The notes beneath the pieces are model-generated. The model was not told the DNA's origin. It was given only the letters and a program-made list of their open reading frames with translations, and searched no databases. From Kitasatospora cheerisanensis KCTC 2395 (lineage in GTDB: Bacteria > Actinomycetota > Actinomycetes > Streptomycetales > Streptomycetaceae): 64,000 bases of DNA. The stretch is from NCBI RefSeq assembly GCF_000696185.1, contig NZ_KK853997.1:6482809-6546808 (forward strand), given 5' to 3'. The translations under genes were made by a program, and so were the position numbers. Of the stretch, positions 15,900 to 25,483 are shown in pieces. Numbering within the stretch: position 1 is the first letter of the stretch; every line of letters begins with the position of its first letter.

Positions 15900-16460
15900 A
15901 TGTGGCACGACATGTTCCAGGCGGGGATCTCGTACGGCGAGAAGACGCTGCGCACCGTGCTGGTGTACCTGGCGCTGCTGGTGCTGCTGCGGGTGATCGG
16001 CAAGCGCGGGCTGGCCCAGCTGAACACCTTCGACCTGGTGGTCATGCTGCTGCTGTCGAACGTGGTGCAGAACGCCGTGATCGGCGACGACAACTCGGTG
16101 ACCGGCGGCCTGTACGGGGCGCTGGTGCTGCTGCTGACCGACTGGGTGCTGGTGCGGCAGGCGGCCCGCTGGGACTGGTTCAACCGGCTGCTGGACGGGA
16201 CGCCGACGGTGCTGGCCCGGAACGGCGCGTACGACCGGCGGGCGATCGCCCGGCAGGGCATCCGGGTGCCCGACCTGGACGTGGCGATCCGGCACCAGGG
16301 CGGCGACGCGGTCGAGGAGACCGCGCTGATCGTGCTGGAGCCCGGCGGCACCCTGCTGGTGAAGCTGAAGGACGGCGACCAGGTCGCCGACAAGGACGAC
16401 GTGGCGGCGATCAGGGCCGCGCTGGCCGCCATCGAGGCCCGGCTGCCGACCGCCCGGTGA
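15900..16460 (+). CDS. DUF421 (YetF-like) membrane protein
   Basis: A 186-residue protein with three N-terminal membrane segments (about residues 18-36, 45-62 and 70-88) followed by a cytoplasmic DUF421 domain. Hallmarks are LRVIGKRGLAQLNTFDLVVMLLLSNVVQNAVIG and GTPTVLARNGAYDRRAI. The C-terminal 40 residues are charged (LKDGDQVADKDDVAAIRAAL). DUF421 proteins of Bacillus (YetF, YrbG) are spore membrane proteins, but the function is not known here. A hairpin precedes the gene. Confidence 0.88.
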   Translation: MWHDMFQAGISYGEKTLRTVLVYLALLVLLRVIGKRGLAQLNTFDLVVMLLLSNVVQNAVIGDDNSVTGGLYGALVLLLTDWVLVRQAARWDWFNRLLDGTPTVLARNGAYDRRAIARQGIRVPDLDVAIRHQGGDAVEETALIVLEPGGTLLVKLKDGDQVADKDDVAAIRAALAAIEARLPTAR

Positions 16461-16643
16461 CCGGTTTCGGGTGATTTGCGGCGTCCGCAGTGCGACCTTG
16501 ACGAATCCTTAACGGCAGGCGTTAACGCTGCTCCGGCCTTCGAATCGATCGGCGTCACCGCCTCTGGCCTGCGGAAATGCTGTCGGTATCAGGAATGGAC
16601 GGGCTGCTTGTCTTAACGGCGCTGACGCATACGCTCCCGTCCT
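16461..16643 (+). promoter_or_regulatory. Leader and promoter region of the APC transporter
   Basis: A relatively AT-rich 183-base region. TTGACG (about 16498-16503) with TTAACG about 20 bases on could be a promoter. The string CTTAACGGC occurs twice (about 16508 and 16613) and TTAACGC once between them. No riboswitch consensus that I recognise is present. Confidence 0.35.
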
Positions 16644-18641
16644 GTGTTCAACCTCCCCCAGGCGCTCAAGCGCCTCGTGATCGGCCGCGCCATGCGCAGC
16701 GAGGAACTCGGCGAGACGCTGCTCCCGAAACGGCTCGCGCTGCCGATCTTCGCCTCCGACCCGCTCTCCTCGGTGGCCTACGCGACCGGCGAGATCCTGC
16801 TCGTCCTCACCGTCGGCGGCACCGCCTTCCTGTACCTCACCCCGTGGGTCGCCGCCGGCGTGATCGGGCTGATGGCCGTCGTGGTGATGTCCTACCGGCA
16901 GGTGGTGCACGCCTACCCGAGCGGCGGCGGCTCGTACGAGGTGGTGTCCCGCAACCTCGGCGCCAACTCCGGCCTGGTGGTGGCCGCTTCGCTGCTGGTC
17001 GACTACGTGATGACGGTCGCCGTCTCGGTGGCCTCCGGCGTCGACAACATCATCTCCGCGTTCGGCTCACTCGCCGAGCACCGGGTGGCGCTCGCCGTCG
17101 GCTTCGTCGCGCTGCTCACCGCGATGAACCTGCGCGGTGTCCGGGAATCCGGTCGGGCCTTCGCCGCGCCCACCTACCTGTTCATCGGCGGCATCCTGCT
17201 GATGGTGGTCACCGGCCTGGTCCGGCTCGCCTTCGGCGACAACCCGCAGGCCCCCACCGCCGCCCTCGGCGTCGCCGCGCTCGACGGCAAGGACTCCCTG
17301 CAGGGCCTCGGGCTGCTGATGCTCGGCCTGCGCGCCTTCGCCTCCGGCTGCACCGCGCTCACCGGCGTCGAGGCGATATCGAACGGCGTGCCCGCGTTCC
17401 GCGCCCCGAAGTCCCGCAACGCCGCCGCGACCATGGCCGTGATGGGCATCGTCGCCGTGGTGATGTTCGCCGGCGTCACGCTGCTCGCGCTCACCTCGCA
17501 CGTCCACTACGTCGAGGACGCCTGCCGGCTCACCGGCCTGGCCGGCGACTGCCACTCGTACACCCAGCAGACCGTGATCGCGCAGCTCGCCGCGACCGTC
17601 TTCGGCGGCTCCGACACGATCCTCTTCTACTTCATCCAGGCCGTCACCGCGCTGGTGCTGATCCTCGCCGCGAACACCGCCTTCAACGGCTTCCCGCTGC
17701 TCGCCTCGATCCTCGCCCAGCACCGCTACCTGCCCCGGCAGATGCACACCCGCGGCGACCGGCTGGCCTTCTCCAACGGCATCATCGCGCTCGCCGTGGT
17801 GGCCGGCGGCCTGCTCTGGTTCTACCAGGCGGACGTCACCAGCCTGATCCACCTGTACATCCTCGGCGTGTTCACCTCCTTCACGCTGTCCCAGATCGGC
17901 ATGGTCCGGCACTGGAACCGGGCGCTGGCCACCGAGACCGACGCCGCGGTGCGGGCCTCCGCCCGGCGCTCCCGGCTGATCAACGGACTGGGCGCCGTCA
18001 CCACCGCGCTGGTGCTGGTCATCGTGCTGATCACCAAGTTCACCCAGGGCGCCTGGCTGGCCGTGGTCGCCGCCCTGCTGCTCTGGCTCACCATGCGGGG
18101 CATCCGCCGCCACTACGACACCGTCGCCGCCGAACTCGCCGTCGAGGACGTCGCCGCGGAGAGCTCGCGCCCGCGCCGGGTCCACGCCGTGGTGCTGGTC
18201 TCCAAGCTGCACAAGCCCACCCTGCGGGCCCTCGGCTACGCGGAGGCGTTCCGGCCCGACACCGTCGAGGCGGTGACCGTGGACGTCGAGCCCGAGGCGA
18301 CGGCGGAACTGCGCGCCGCGTGGGAGGGCAGCGGGCTGGACGTGCCGCTGCGGGTCCTGGCGTCGCCGTTCCGGGAGATCACCAAGCCGGTCGTCGCGCA
18401 CGTGCGGGAACTCAAGGCGGACCGGCCCGGGGACGCGGTCGCGGTGTTCATCCCCGAGTACGTGGTCGGGCGCTGGTGGGAGAACCTGCTGCACAACCAG
18501 TCGGCGCTGTGGCTGAAGAGCCGGCTGCTGTTCACGCCCGGCGTGATGGTGATCTCGGTGCCGTGGCAGCTGACCTCGGCGAACCGGGCGGACCGGCCCG
18601 CGAGGCGGGCGCCGGGGGCGGTGCGGCGCGGCGAGCCGTGA
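16644..18641 (+). CDS. APC-superfamily permease, KimA-like potassium transporter family
   Basis: A 665-residue membrane protein with about 12 membrane segments in residues 35-490 and a soluble C-terminal domain of about 150 residues. The opening LPKRLALPIFASDPLSSVAYATGEILL closely matches the KimA/YdaO type, as does ASGCTALTGVEAISNGVPAFRAPKSRNAA. KimA of Bacillus is a proton-coupled K+ importer controlled by c-di-AMP. The C-terminal part (HAVVLVSKLHKPTLRALGYAEAF) is a USP-like domain, as in KimA. Many databases call these amino-acid permeases; K+ is more likely by sequence type but unproven here. GTG 16644 is the start. The synthetase gene begins 103 bases downstream. Confidence 0.85.
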   Translation: MFNLPQALKRLVIGRAMRSEELGETLLPKRLALPIFASDPLSSVAYATGEILLVLTVGGTAFLYLTPWVAAGVIGLMAVVVMSYRQVVHAYPSGGGSYEVVSRNLGANSGLVVAASLLVDYVMTVAVSVASGVDNIISAFGSLAEHRVALAVGFVALLTAMNLRGVRESGRAFAAPTYLFIGGILLMVVTGLVRLAFGDNPQAPTAALGVAALDGKDSLQGLGLLMLGLRAFASGCTALTGVEAISNGVPAFRAPKSRNAAATMAVMGIVAVVMFAGVTLLALTSHVHYVEDACRLTGLAGDCHSYTQQTVIAQLAATVFGGSDTILFYFIQAVTALVLILAANTAFNGFPLLASILAQHRYLPRQMHTRGDRLAFSNGIIALAVVAGGLLWFYQADVTSLIHLYILGVFTSFTLSQIGMVRHWNRALATETDAAVRASARRSRLINGLGAVTTALVLVIVLITKFTQGAWLAVVAALLLWLTMRGIRRHYDTVAAELAVEDVAAESSRPRRVHAVVLVSKLHKPTLRALGYAEAFRPDTVEAVTVDVEPEATAELRAAWEGSGLDVPLRVLASPFREITKPVVAHVRELKADRPGDAVAVFIPEYVVGRWWENLLHNQSALWLKSRLLFTPGVMVISVPWQLTSANRADRPARRAPGAVRRGEP

Positions 18642-18744
18642 CCGGGGCCGGTCCGCCCGGTTCGCGCCTGCTCGTTATGTCACGTTTTCCTCCTTTAGGC
18701 TTTCCGTTCACCGTTGGGAAATCCGGGACGAGGACCGTAGCGCT

Positions 18745-21700
18745 GTGATCACCGATTCCGACTCCGCGTTGTTCCGCGCCCGACCTGCGTCTTCGCCGCG
18801 GACGCTGGTGGATGTGCTGGCGGCCACGGCGGCCGCGTTCCCGCAGGAGCCCGCGCTGGACGACGGACGGGAGACGCTGACGTACGCGGCACTGCTGGCG
18901 GCCGTGGAGCGGGTGCGGCGGCAGCTCGGCAAGGCCGGGGTGGGGCTGGGGGACCGGGTCGGGGTGCGGGTGCCGTCGGGCGGGAACGAGCTGTACGTGG
19001 CGATCCTGGGGGTGCTCGCGGCGGGGGCGGCGTACGTGCCGGTGGACTTCGAGGACCCGGACGAGCGGGCCGAGCTGGTGTTCGGCGAGGCGGACGTCAA
19101 CGCGGTGATCGGGGCGGAGCTGCGGCTGGAGAAGGTGAAGCCGTCCGGGCACGAGGCGGAGCGGCCCGGGCCGGAGCACGACGCGTGGATCATCTTCACC
19201 TCCGGCTCGACGGGCAGGCCGAAGGGCGTCGCCGTGACGCACCGCAGCGCGGCGGCGTTCGTGGACGCCGAGGCGGCGATGTTCCTGCCGGACGAGCCGA
19301 TCGGGCCCGGGGACCGGGTGATGGCGGGCCTGTCGGTGGCGTTCGACGCGTCCTGCGAGGAGATGTGGCTGGCGTGGCGGCACGGCGCCTGCCTGGTGCC
19401 GGTGCCGCGGGCGCAGGTGCGCAGCGGCGCCGACCTGGGCCCGTGGCTGGCCGAGCAGGAGATCACCGTGATCTCCACGGTGCCGACGCTGGCGGCGCTG
19501 TGGCCGGCCGAGGCGCTGAACGAGGTCCGGCTGCTGATCTTCGGCGGTGAGGCGTGCCCGCCGGAGCTGGCGGAGCGGCTGGTCACCGAGGGCCGCGAGG
19601 TGTGGAACACGTACGGCCCGACCGAGGCGACGGTGGTGGCGTGCGGCGCGCTGCTGACCGGGGAGGCGCCGATCCGGATCGGCCTGCCGCTGGACGGCTG
19701 GGAGCTGGCCGTGGTCGACGAGGCCGGCCTGCCGGTGCCGATGGGCGGCAGCGGGCAGCTGGTGATCGGCGGCGTCGGCCTGGCCCGCTACCTGGACCCG
19801 GTGAAGGACGCCGAGAAGTACGCACCGCTGGAGTCGCTGGGCTGGGAGCGGGCGTACCGCAGCGGCGACCTGGTGCGGGCCGAGCCCGAGGGGCTGGTGT
19901 TCCTGGGCCGGGCCGACGAGCAGATCAAGCTCGGCGGCCGGCGGATCGAGCTCGGCGAGGTGGACGCGGCGCTGCAGGCGCTGCCCGCCGTGTCGGGCGC
20001 GGCGGCGGCGGTGCGGACGGCGCGCGGCGGCAACCAGCTGCTGGTCGGCTACCTGGTGGCGCAGGACGGCTTCGACCGCGAGGCCGCGGTGGCCCGGCTG
20101 CGGGCCGAGCTGCCGGCCGCGCTGGTGCCGCTGCTGGCGACCGTCGAGCAGCTGCCGACCCGGACGTCCGGCAAGGTCGACCGGGACGCGCTGCCGTGGC
20201 CGCTGCCCGACCTGGAGACCTCCGGCCCCGCCGAGCAGCTGTACGGCACCGAGGCGTGGCTGGCCGAGCAGTGGGCGGAGATCCTCGGCACCCCGGTGCG
20301 CGGCGCCGGGGACGACTTCTTCGCGATCGGCGGCGGCTCGCTGGCCGCCGCCCGGCTCACCACGCTGCTGCGCGGCCGCTACCCGGCCGTCTCGGTCCTC
20401 GACATCTACCAGCAGCCGACGCTGCGCAAGCTGGCCCGGCTGCTGGAGCGCTCCGCGCAGTCCGGGGGCCGGGCGCGCACCGTCGAGCCGGTGCCGCGCC
20501 GCGCCCAGGCCCTGCAACTGCTGCTGATGCTGCCGCTGGCCACCCTGACCGGCCTGAAGTGGTCGCTGGCGCTGGCCGTGCTCGGCACCGTGCTGAACCT
20601 GCTCGGCGACTACCCGTGGGCGCCGACCGCGCCGTGGTGGCTGCTGGCCGCCGGCGCGGCGCTGCTGTACTCGGCGCCCGGCCGGCTGGCGATCGCCGCC
20701 GGCGGCGCCCGCCTGCTGCTGCGCGGCGTCGGCCCCGGCAGGTACCCGCGCGGCGGCGGCGTGCACCTGCGGCTGTGGGCGGCCGAGCGGCTGGCGGAGG
20801 CGTCGGGCGCGGTGCAGCTCTCCGGTTCCTGGCTGGTCAGGTACGCGCGGGCGCTGGGCTGCCGGGTCGCGCCGGACGTCGACCTGCACGCGCTGCCGCC
20901 GGTGACGGGCCTGCTGCGGCTCGGCAAGGGCTGCGCGATCGAGAACGAGGTCGACCTGTCCGGCTACTGGCTGGACGGCGACCGGCTGGAGATCGGCGCG
21001 CTGCGGGTCGGCGCGGGCGCGGTGGTCGGCACCCGCTCGACGCTGCTGCCCGGCGCGAAGATCGGCAAGCGCGCCGAGGTGGCGCCCGGCTCCGTCGTCA
21101 CCGGGCACGTCCCGACCGGCCAGCGCTGGGCCGGCGCGCCCGCCGTGAAGACCGGCAAGGCCGAGCGGGGCTGGCCCGAGCAGCGCCCGCCGCGGACCCT
21201 CCGCTGGGCGGCCGTGTACGGCGCGACCGGCTTCGTGCTGTCCGCGCTGCCGCTACTCTCCGCGCTGCCCGCCCTGCTGATCGCCGGGCTGTTCGTGCAC
21301 CCCGGCGACGGCCTGGCGGAGGCGCTGCGGGGCGCCCTGATCGCGCTGGTCCCCGCCACGCTCGCCTACGGGCTGGCGTACGCCGCGAAGGTGCTGATCG
21401 GCGTCCGGCTGCTGTCGCGCGGCCTGCGCACCGGCCACCACCCGCTGCACGGCCGGATCGGCTGGCAGGCGTGGACGGTCAGCCAGCTGATGGACCTGGC
21501 CCGGGAGACGCTGTTCCCGCTGTACGCCGGGCTGATCACCCCGGTGTGGCTGCGGCTGCTCGGCATGCGGGTCGGCCGGGGCGCCGAGGTGTCGACCGTG
21601 CTGGCGCTGCCCAGCCTGACCACGGTCGGCGACGGGGCGTTCCTCGCCGACGACACCCTGATCGCCCCGTACGAGCTGGGCGGCGGCTGGGTGCGGATCG

Positions 21701-22584
21701 GGCGGGCCGAGATCGGGGAGCGGGCGTTCCTCGGCAACTCCGGCATGACGGCGCCCGGGCGGGCGGTGCCGGACCGGGGGCTGGTCGGGGTGCTGTCGGC
21801 GACGCCGAAGAAGGCCAAGCGCGGCAGCTCCTACCTGGGCATGCCGCCGGTCAAGCTGCCCCGGGCCGCCGACACCGCCGACCTGGCGCTCACCTACGAG
21901 CCGCCGGCCCGGCTGCGCTGGGCGCGCGGCCTGACCGAGCTCGGCCGGATCGTCCCGGTGCTGGCCTCCGCCGCGCTGGCCGTGCTGACCGCCGCCGCGC
22001 TGTGCGCCCTCGGGCAGCCGCTGCTGTCGGGGCTGGTGCTGCTGGCCGCCGGCCTGGTCGCGTGCGCGGTCTCGGCGGCCGCGAAGTGGCTGCTGGTGGG
22101 CCGGTTCCGGGCGGTCGAGCACCCGCTGTGGTCCGGGTTCGTGTGGCGCAACGAGCTGGCCGACACCTTCACCGAGGTGCTGGCCGTGCCGTGGCTGGTC
22201 GGCCGCGCCTCCGGCACGCCGGTGATGACGCTGTGGCTGCGGTCGATCGGCGCGCGGATCGGGCGCGGCGTGTGGTGCGAGAGCTACTGGCTGCCCGAGG
22301 CCGACCTGGTGACCCTCGGCGACGGGGTGAGCGTCAACCGGGGCTGCGTGCTGCAGACGCACCTCTTCCACGACCGGATCATGAGGCTGGATACTGTGGA
22401 GCTCCGCGCGGGATCCACCCTGGGCCCGGGCGGGATCGTGCTCCCCGGCAGCACCGTCGGCGAGCGCACCACCCTCGGCCCCGCCTCCCTGGTGATGCGC
22501 GCCGAGACGGTGCCCGCCGACACCCGCTGGCTCGGCAACCCGATCGAGGCCTGGCACCTGGGCGAGGAGGAACCGCAGCGGTGA
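18745..22584 (+). CDS. Pls/PosA-type single-module NRPS (poly-amino-acid synthetase)
   Basis: A 1279-residue protein with the complete layout of epsilon-poly-L-lysine synthetase (Pls, about 1300 residues). Residues about 20-500 are an adenylation domain (IIFTSGSTGRPKGVAVTH, FDASCEEMWLAWRHGACLVP, NTYGPTEATVVACG, KLGGRRIELGEVD). A carrier domain follows at about 505-575, with the phosphopantetheine Ser in IGGGSLAAARL. No classical condensation or thioesterase domain is present. The rest alternates membrane helices (near residues 590-650, 825-870, 1070-1120) with left-handed beta-helix acyltransferase-like blocks (GAVVGTRSTLLPGAKIGKRAEV and VLPGSTVGERTTLGPASLVM), as in Pls. Such enzymes join one diamino acid many times into a cationic isopeptide polymer. 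The monomer cannot be read with confidence. Overlaps the next gene by GTGA. Confidence 0.92.
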   Translation: MITDSDSALFRARPASSPRTLVDVLAATAAAFPQEPALDDGRETLTYAALLAAVERVRRQLGKAGVGLGDRVGVRVPSGGNELYVAILGVLAAGAAYVPVDFEDPDERAELVFGEADVNAVIGAELRLEKVKPSGHEAERPGPEHDAWIIFTSGSTGRPKGVAVTHRSAAAFVDAEAAMFLPDEPIGPGDRVMAGLSVAFDASCEEMWLAWRHGACLVPVPRAQVRSGADLGPWLAEQEITVISTVPTLAALWPAEALNEVRLLIFGGEACPPELAERLVTEGREVWNTYGPTEATVVACGALLTGEAPIRIGLPLDGWELAVVDEAGLPVPMGGSGQLVIGGVGLARYLDPVKDAEKYAPLESLGWERAYRSGDLVRAEPEGLVFLGRADEQIKLGGRRIELGEVDAALQALPAVSGAAAAVRTARGGNQLLVGYLVAQDGFDREAAVARLRAELPAALVPLLATVEQLPTRTSGKVDRDALPWPLPDLETSGPAEQLYGTEAWLAEQWAEILGTPVRGAGDDFFAIGGGSLAAARLTTLLRGRYPAVSVLDIYQQPTLRKLARLLERSAQSGGRARTVEPVPRRAQALQLLLMLPLATLTGLKWSLALAVLGTVLNLLGDYPWAPTAPWWLLAAGAALLYSAPGRLAIAAGGARLLLRGVGPGRYPRGGGVHLRLWAAERLAEASGAVQLSGSWLVRYARALGCRVAPDVDLHALPPVTGLLRLGKGCAIENEVDLSGYWLDGDRLEIGALRVGAGAVVGTRSTLLPGAKIGKRAEVAPGSVVTGHVPTGQRWAGAPAVKTGKAERGWPEQRPPRTLRWAAVYGATGFVLSALPLLSALPALLIAGLFVHPGDGLAEALRGALIALVPATLAYGLAYAAKVLIGVRLLSRGLRTGHHPLHGRIGWQAWTVSQLMDLARETLFPLYAGLITPVWLRLLGMRVGRGAEVSTVLALPSLTTVGDGAFLADDTLIAPYELGGGWVRIGRAEIGERAFLGNSGMTAPGRAVPDRGLVGVLSATPKKAKRGSSYLGMPPVKLPRAADTADLALTYEPPARLRWARGLTELGRIVPVLASAALAVLTAAALCALGQPLLSGLVLLAAGLVACAVSAAAKWLLVGRFRAVEHPLWSGFVWRNELADTFTEVLAVPWLVGRASGTPVMTLWLRSIGARIGRGVWCESYWLPEADLVTLGDGVSVNRGCVLQTHLFHDRIMRLDTVELRAGSTLGPGGIVLPGSTVGERTTLGPASLVMRAETVPADTRWLGNPIEAWHLGEEEPQR

Positions 22585-23888
22585 GCGCCGACCCGTACTT
22601 CCCCCGCAACGGCGACCCGCGCTACCACGCCCACCGCTACGAACTGGCCCTCGACTACCGGCCCGGCCCAAACCGGCTCGCCGCCTCGGCCCGGATCGCC
22701 GCGATAGCGGGCCCGGAGCCGCTGCGCGAGTTCACCCTCGACCTGGCCGCGTTCCGGATCGGCAAGGTGCTGGTCGACGGGAAGGCCGCGCACTACGCGC
22801 ACCGGGACGGCAAGCTGCGGGTCAAGCCCGCCAAGGCCCTCGCCGCGGGCGCCGTCTTCACCTGCGAGGTGCACTGGTCCGGCAACCCGCGCCCGGTCCG
22901 CAGCCCGTGGGGCGGGCTCGGCTTCGAGGAGATCGAGGACGGCGCCCTGGTCGCCTCCCAGCCGATCGGCGCGCCGTCCTGGTTCCCGTGCAACGACCGG
23001 CCCGCCGACAAGGCCGCCTACCAGCTGACCGTCACCACCGCCACCCCGTACACCGTGGTCACCGGCGGCCGGCTGCTCAGCCGCACCACCCGCTCCTCCG
23101 CCACCACCTGGGTGTACGAGCAGCCCGCGCCCACCGCGTCCTACCTGGTCGGGCTGGCGGTCGCCCCGCTGCGCGAGTTCCCGCTGACCGAGCGCGTCCC
23201 CGGCACCGTCCCGCAGATCGCCTGGGTGCCGCTCGCCCTCCAGGCCGCGTTCGAGCACGACTTCGGCCGGCAGCCGCAGATGATGCAGCTGTTCGAGGAG
23301 CTGTTCGGCCCGTACCCGTTCGGCGAGTACACCGTCGCCGTGGTCGACGAGGAACTGGACGTGCCGGTCGAGGCCCAGGGCATGGCCACCTTCGGCCGCA
23401 ACCACGTCGACGGGCGGCGCGGCTGGGAACGCCTGGTCGCCCACGAACTCGCCCACCAGTGGTTCGGCAACAGCGTCACCATCGCCGACTGGCGGCACAT
23501 CTGGCTGAACGAGGGCCTCGCCAAGTACGCCGAATGGCTGTGGTCCGAGCGCACCGGCGGCCCCACCGCGCAGCACCGGGCCGCCGACGCCCACCGGCAA
23601 CTGCGCGGCCTCCCGCAGGACCTGGCCATCGGCGACCCCGGCAAGCGGCACATGTTCGACGACCGGGTGTACGAACGCGGCGGCCTCACCGTGCACGCGC
23701 TGCGCTGCGCCGTCGGCGACGCCGCGTTCTTCCGCCTGCTGCACGGCTGGGCCACCGCCCACCGGCACTCCGTCGTCACCACCGACGACTTCGCCGCACA
23801 CGTCTCGCACTACACCGACCGGCCGCTGCGCCCGCTGCTCGACGACTGGCTGCACGCCCGCGCGCTGCCCGACCTCCCCGAGCTCTGA
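22581..23888 (+). CDS. M1-family zinc metallopeptidase coupled to the synthetase
   Basis: A 435-residue peptidase, short for M1 (it lacks the C-terminal helical domain of PepN). The zinc site is complete: HELAHQWFGN and, 18 residues on, the Glu of LNEGLAKYAEW. The catalytic Tyr is in DRVYERGGLTVHALR. The exopeptidase GxMEN motif is replaced by EAQGMATFG, so the residue that holds a free N-terminus is absent. No signal peptide. GTG 22581 overlaps the synthetase stop, so the two are translated together. Epsilon-poly-lysine producers are known to own M1-type enzymes that degrade the polymer, for self-protection or length control; the same role is inferred here. Confidence 0.9.
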   Translation: MSADPYFPRNGDPRYHAHRYELALDYRPGPNRLAASARIAAIAGPEPLREFTLDLAAFRIGKVLVDGKAAHYAHRDGKLRVKPAKALAAGAVFTCEVHWSGNPRPVRSPWGGLGFEEIEDGALVASQPIGAPSWFPCNDRPADKAAYQLTVTTATPYTVVTGGRLLSRTTRSSATTWVYEQPAPTASYLVGLAVAPLREFPLTERVPGTVPQIAWVPLALQAAFEHDFGRQPQMMQLFEELFGPYPFGEYTVAVVDEELDVPVEAQGMATFGRNHVDGRRGWERLVAHELAHQWFGNSVTIADWRHIWLNEGLAKYAEWLWSERTGGPTAQHRAADAHRQLRGLPQDLAIGDPGKRHMFDDRVYERGGLTVHALRCAVGDAAFFRLLHGWATAHRHSVVTTDDFAAHVSHYTDRPLRPLLDDWLHARALPDLPEL

Positions 23889-23965
23889 CGGTTCGTGACC
23901 TGATGTACTGACACCATGGCCGCGAAGCCAACGTGGTCTTCGAAGTCTCCGGAGGAACGAGGAAC

Positions 23966-25372
<1,407 letters not shown>

Positions 25373-25396
25373 TTCCGCCGTTCGGGTGAGCCGCGG

Positions 25397-25440
25397 CCGC
25401 CCCGGCGCCCTCCGTCGATTACGGAGCGGCGCCGGGGCGG
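25397..25440 (+). terminator. Terminator of the dihydrolipoyl dehydrogenase gene
   Basis: CCGCCCCGGCGCC (25397-25409) pairs with GGCGCCGGGGCGG (25428-25440); inside it TCCGT/ACGGA extends the stem. It starts 24 bases after the stop codon. Confidence 0.85.
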
Positions 25441-25483
25441 TACGTCTTCTCCGCCACCGCCCCGGACGCGAGGAGCCCCACCG

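Noticed and set aside
16461..16643. c-di-AMP (ydaO) riboswitch before the KimA-like gene
   Set aside because: Such a riboswitch precedes kimA in Bacillus, but I cannot find its conserved cores in this leader.
18532..21108. 858-codon open frame opposite the synthetase gene
   Set aside because: Composition is His/Arg/Gln/Pro-rich without any domain, and the plus strand encodes a clear NRPS-type protein.
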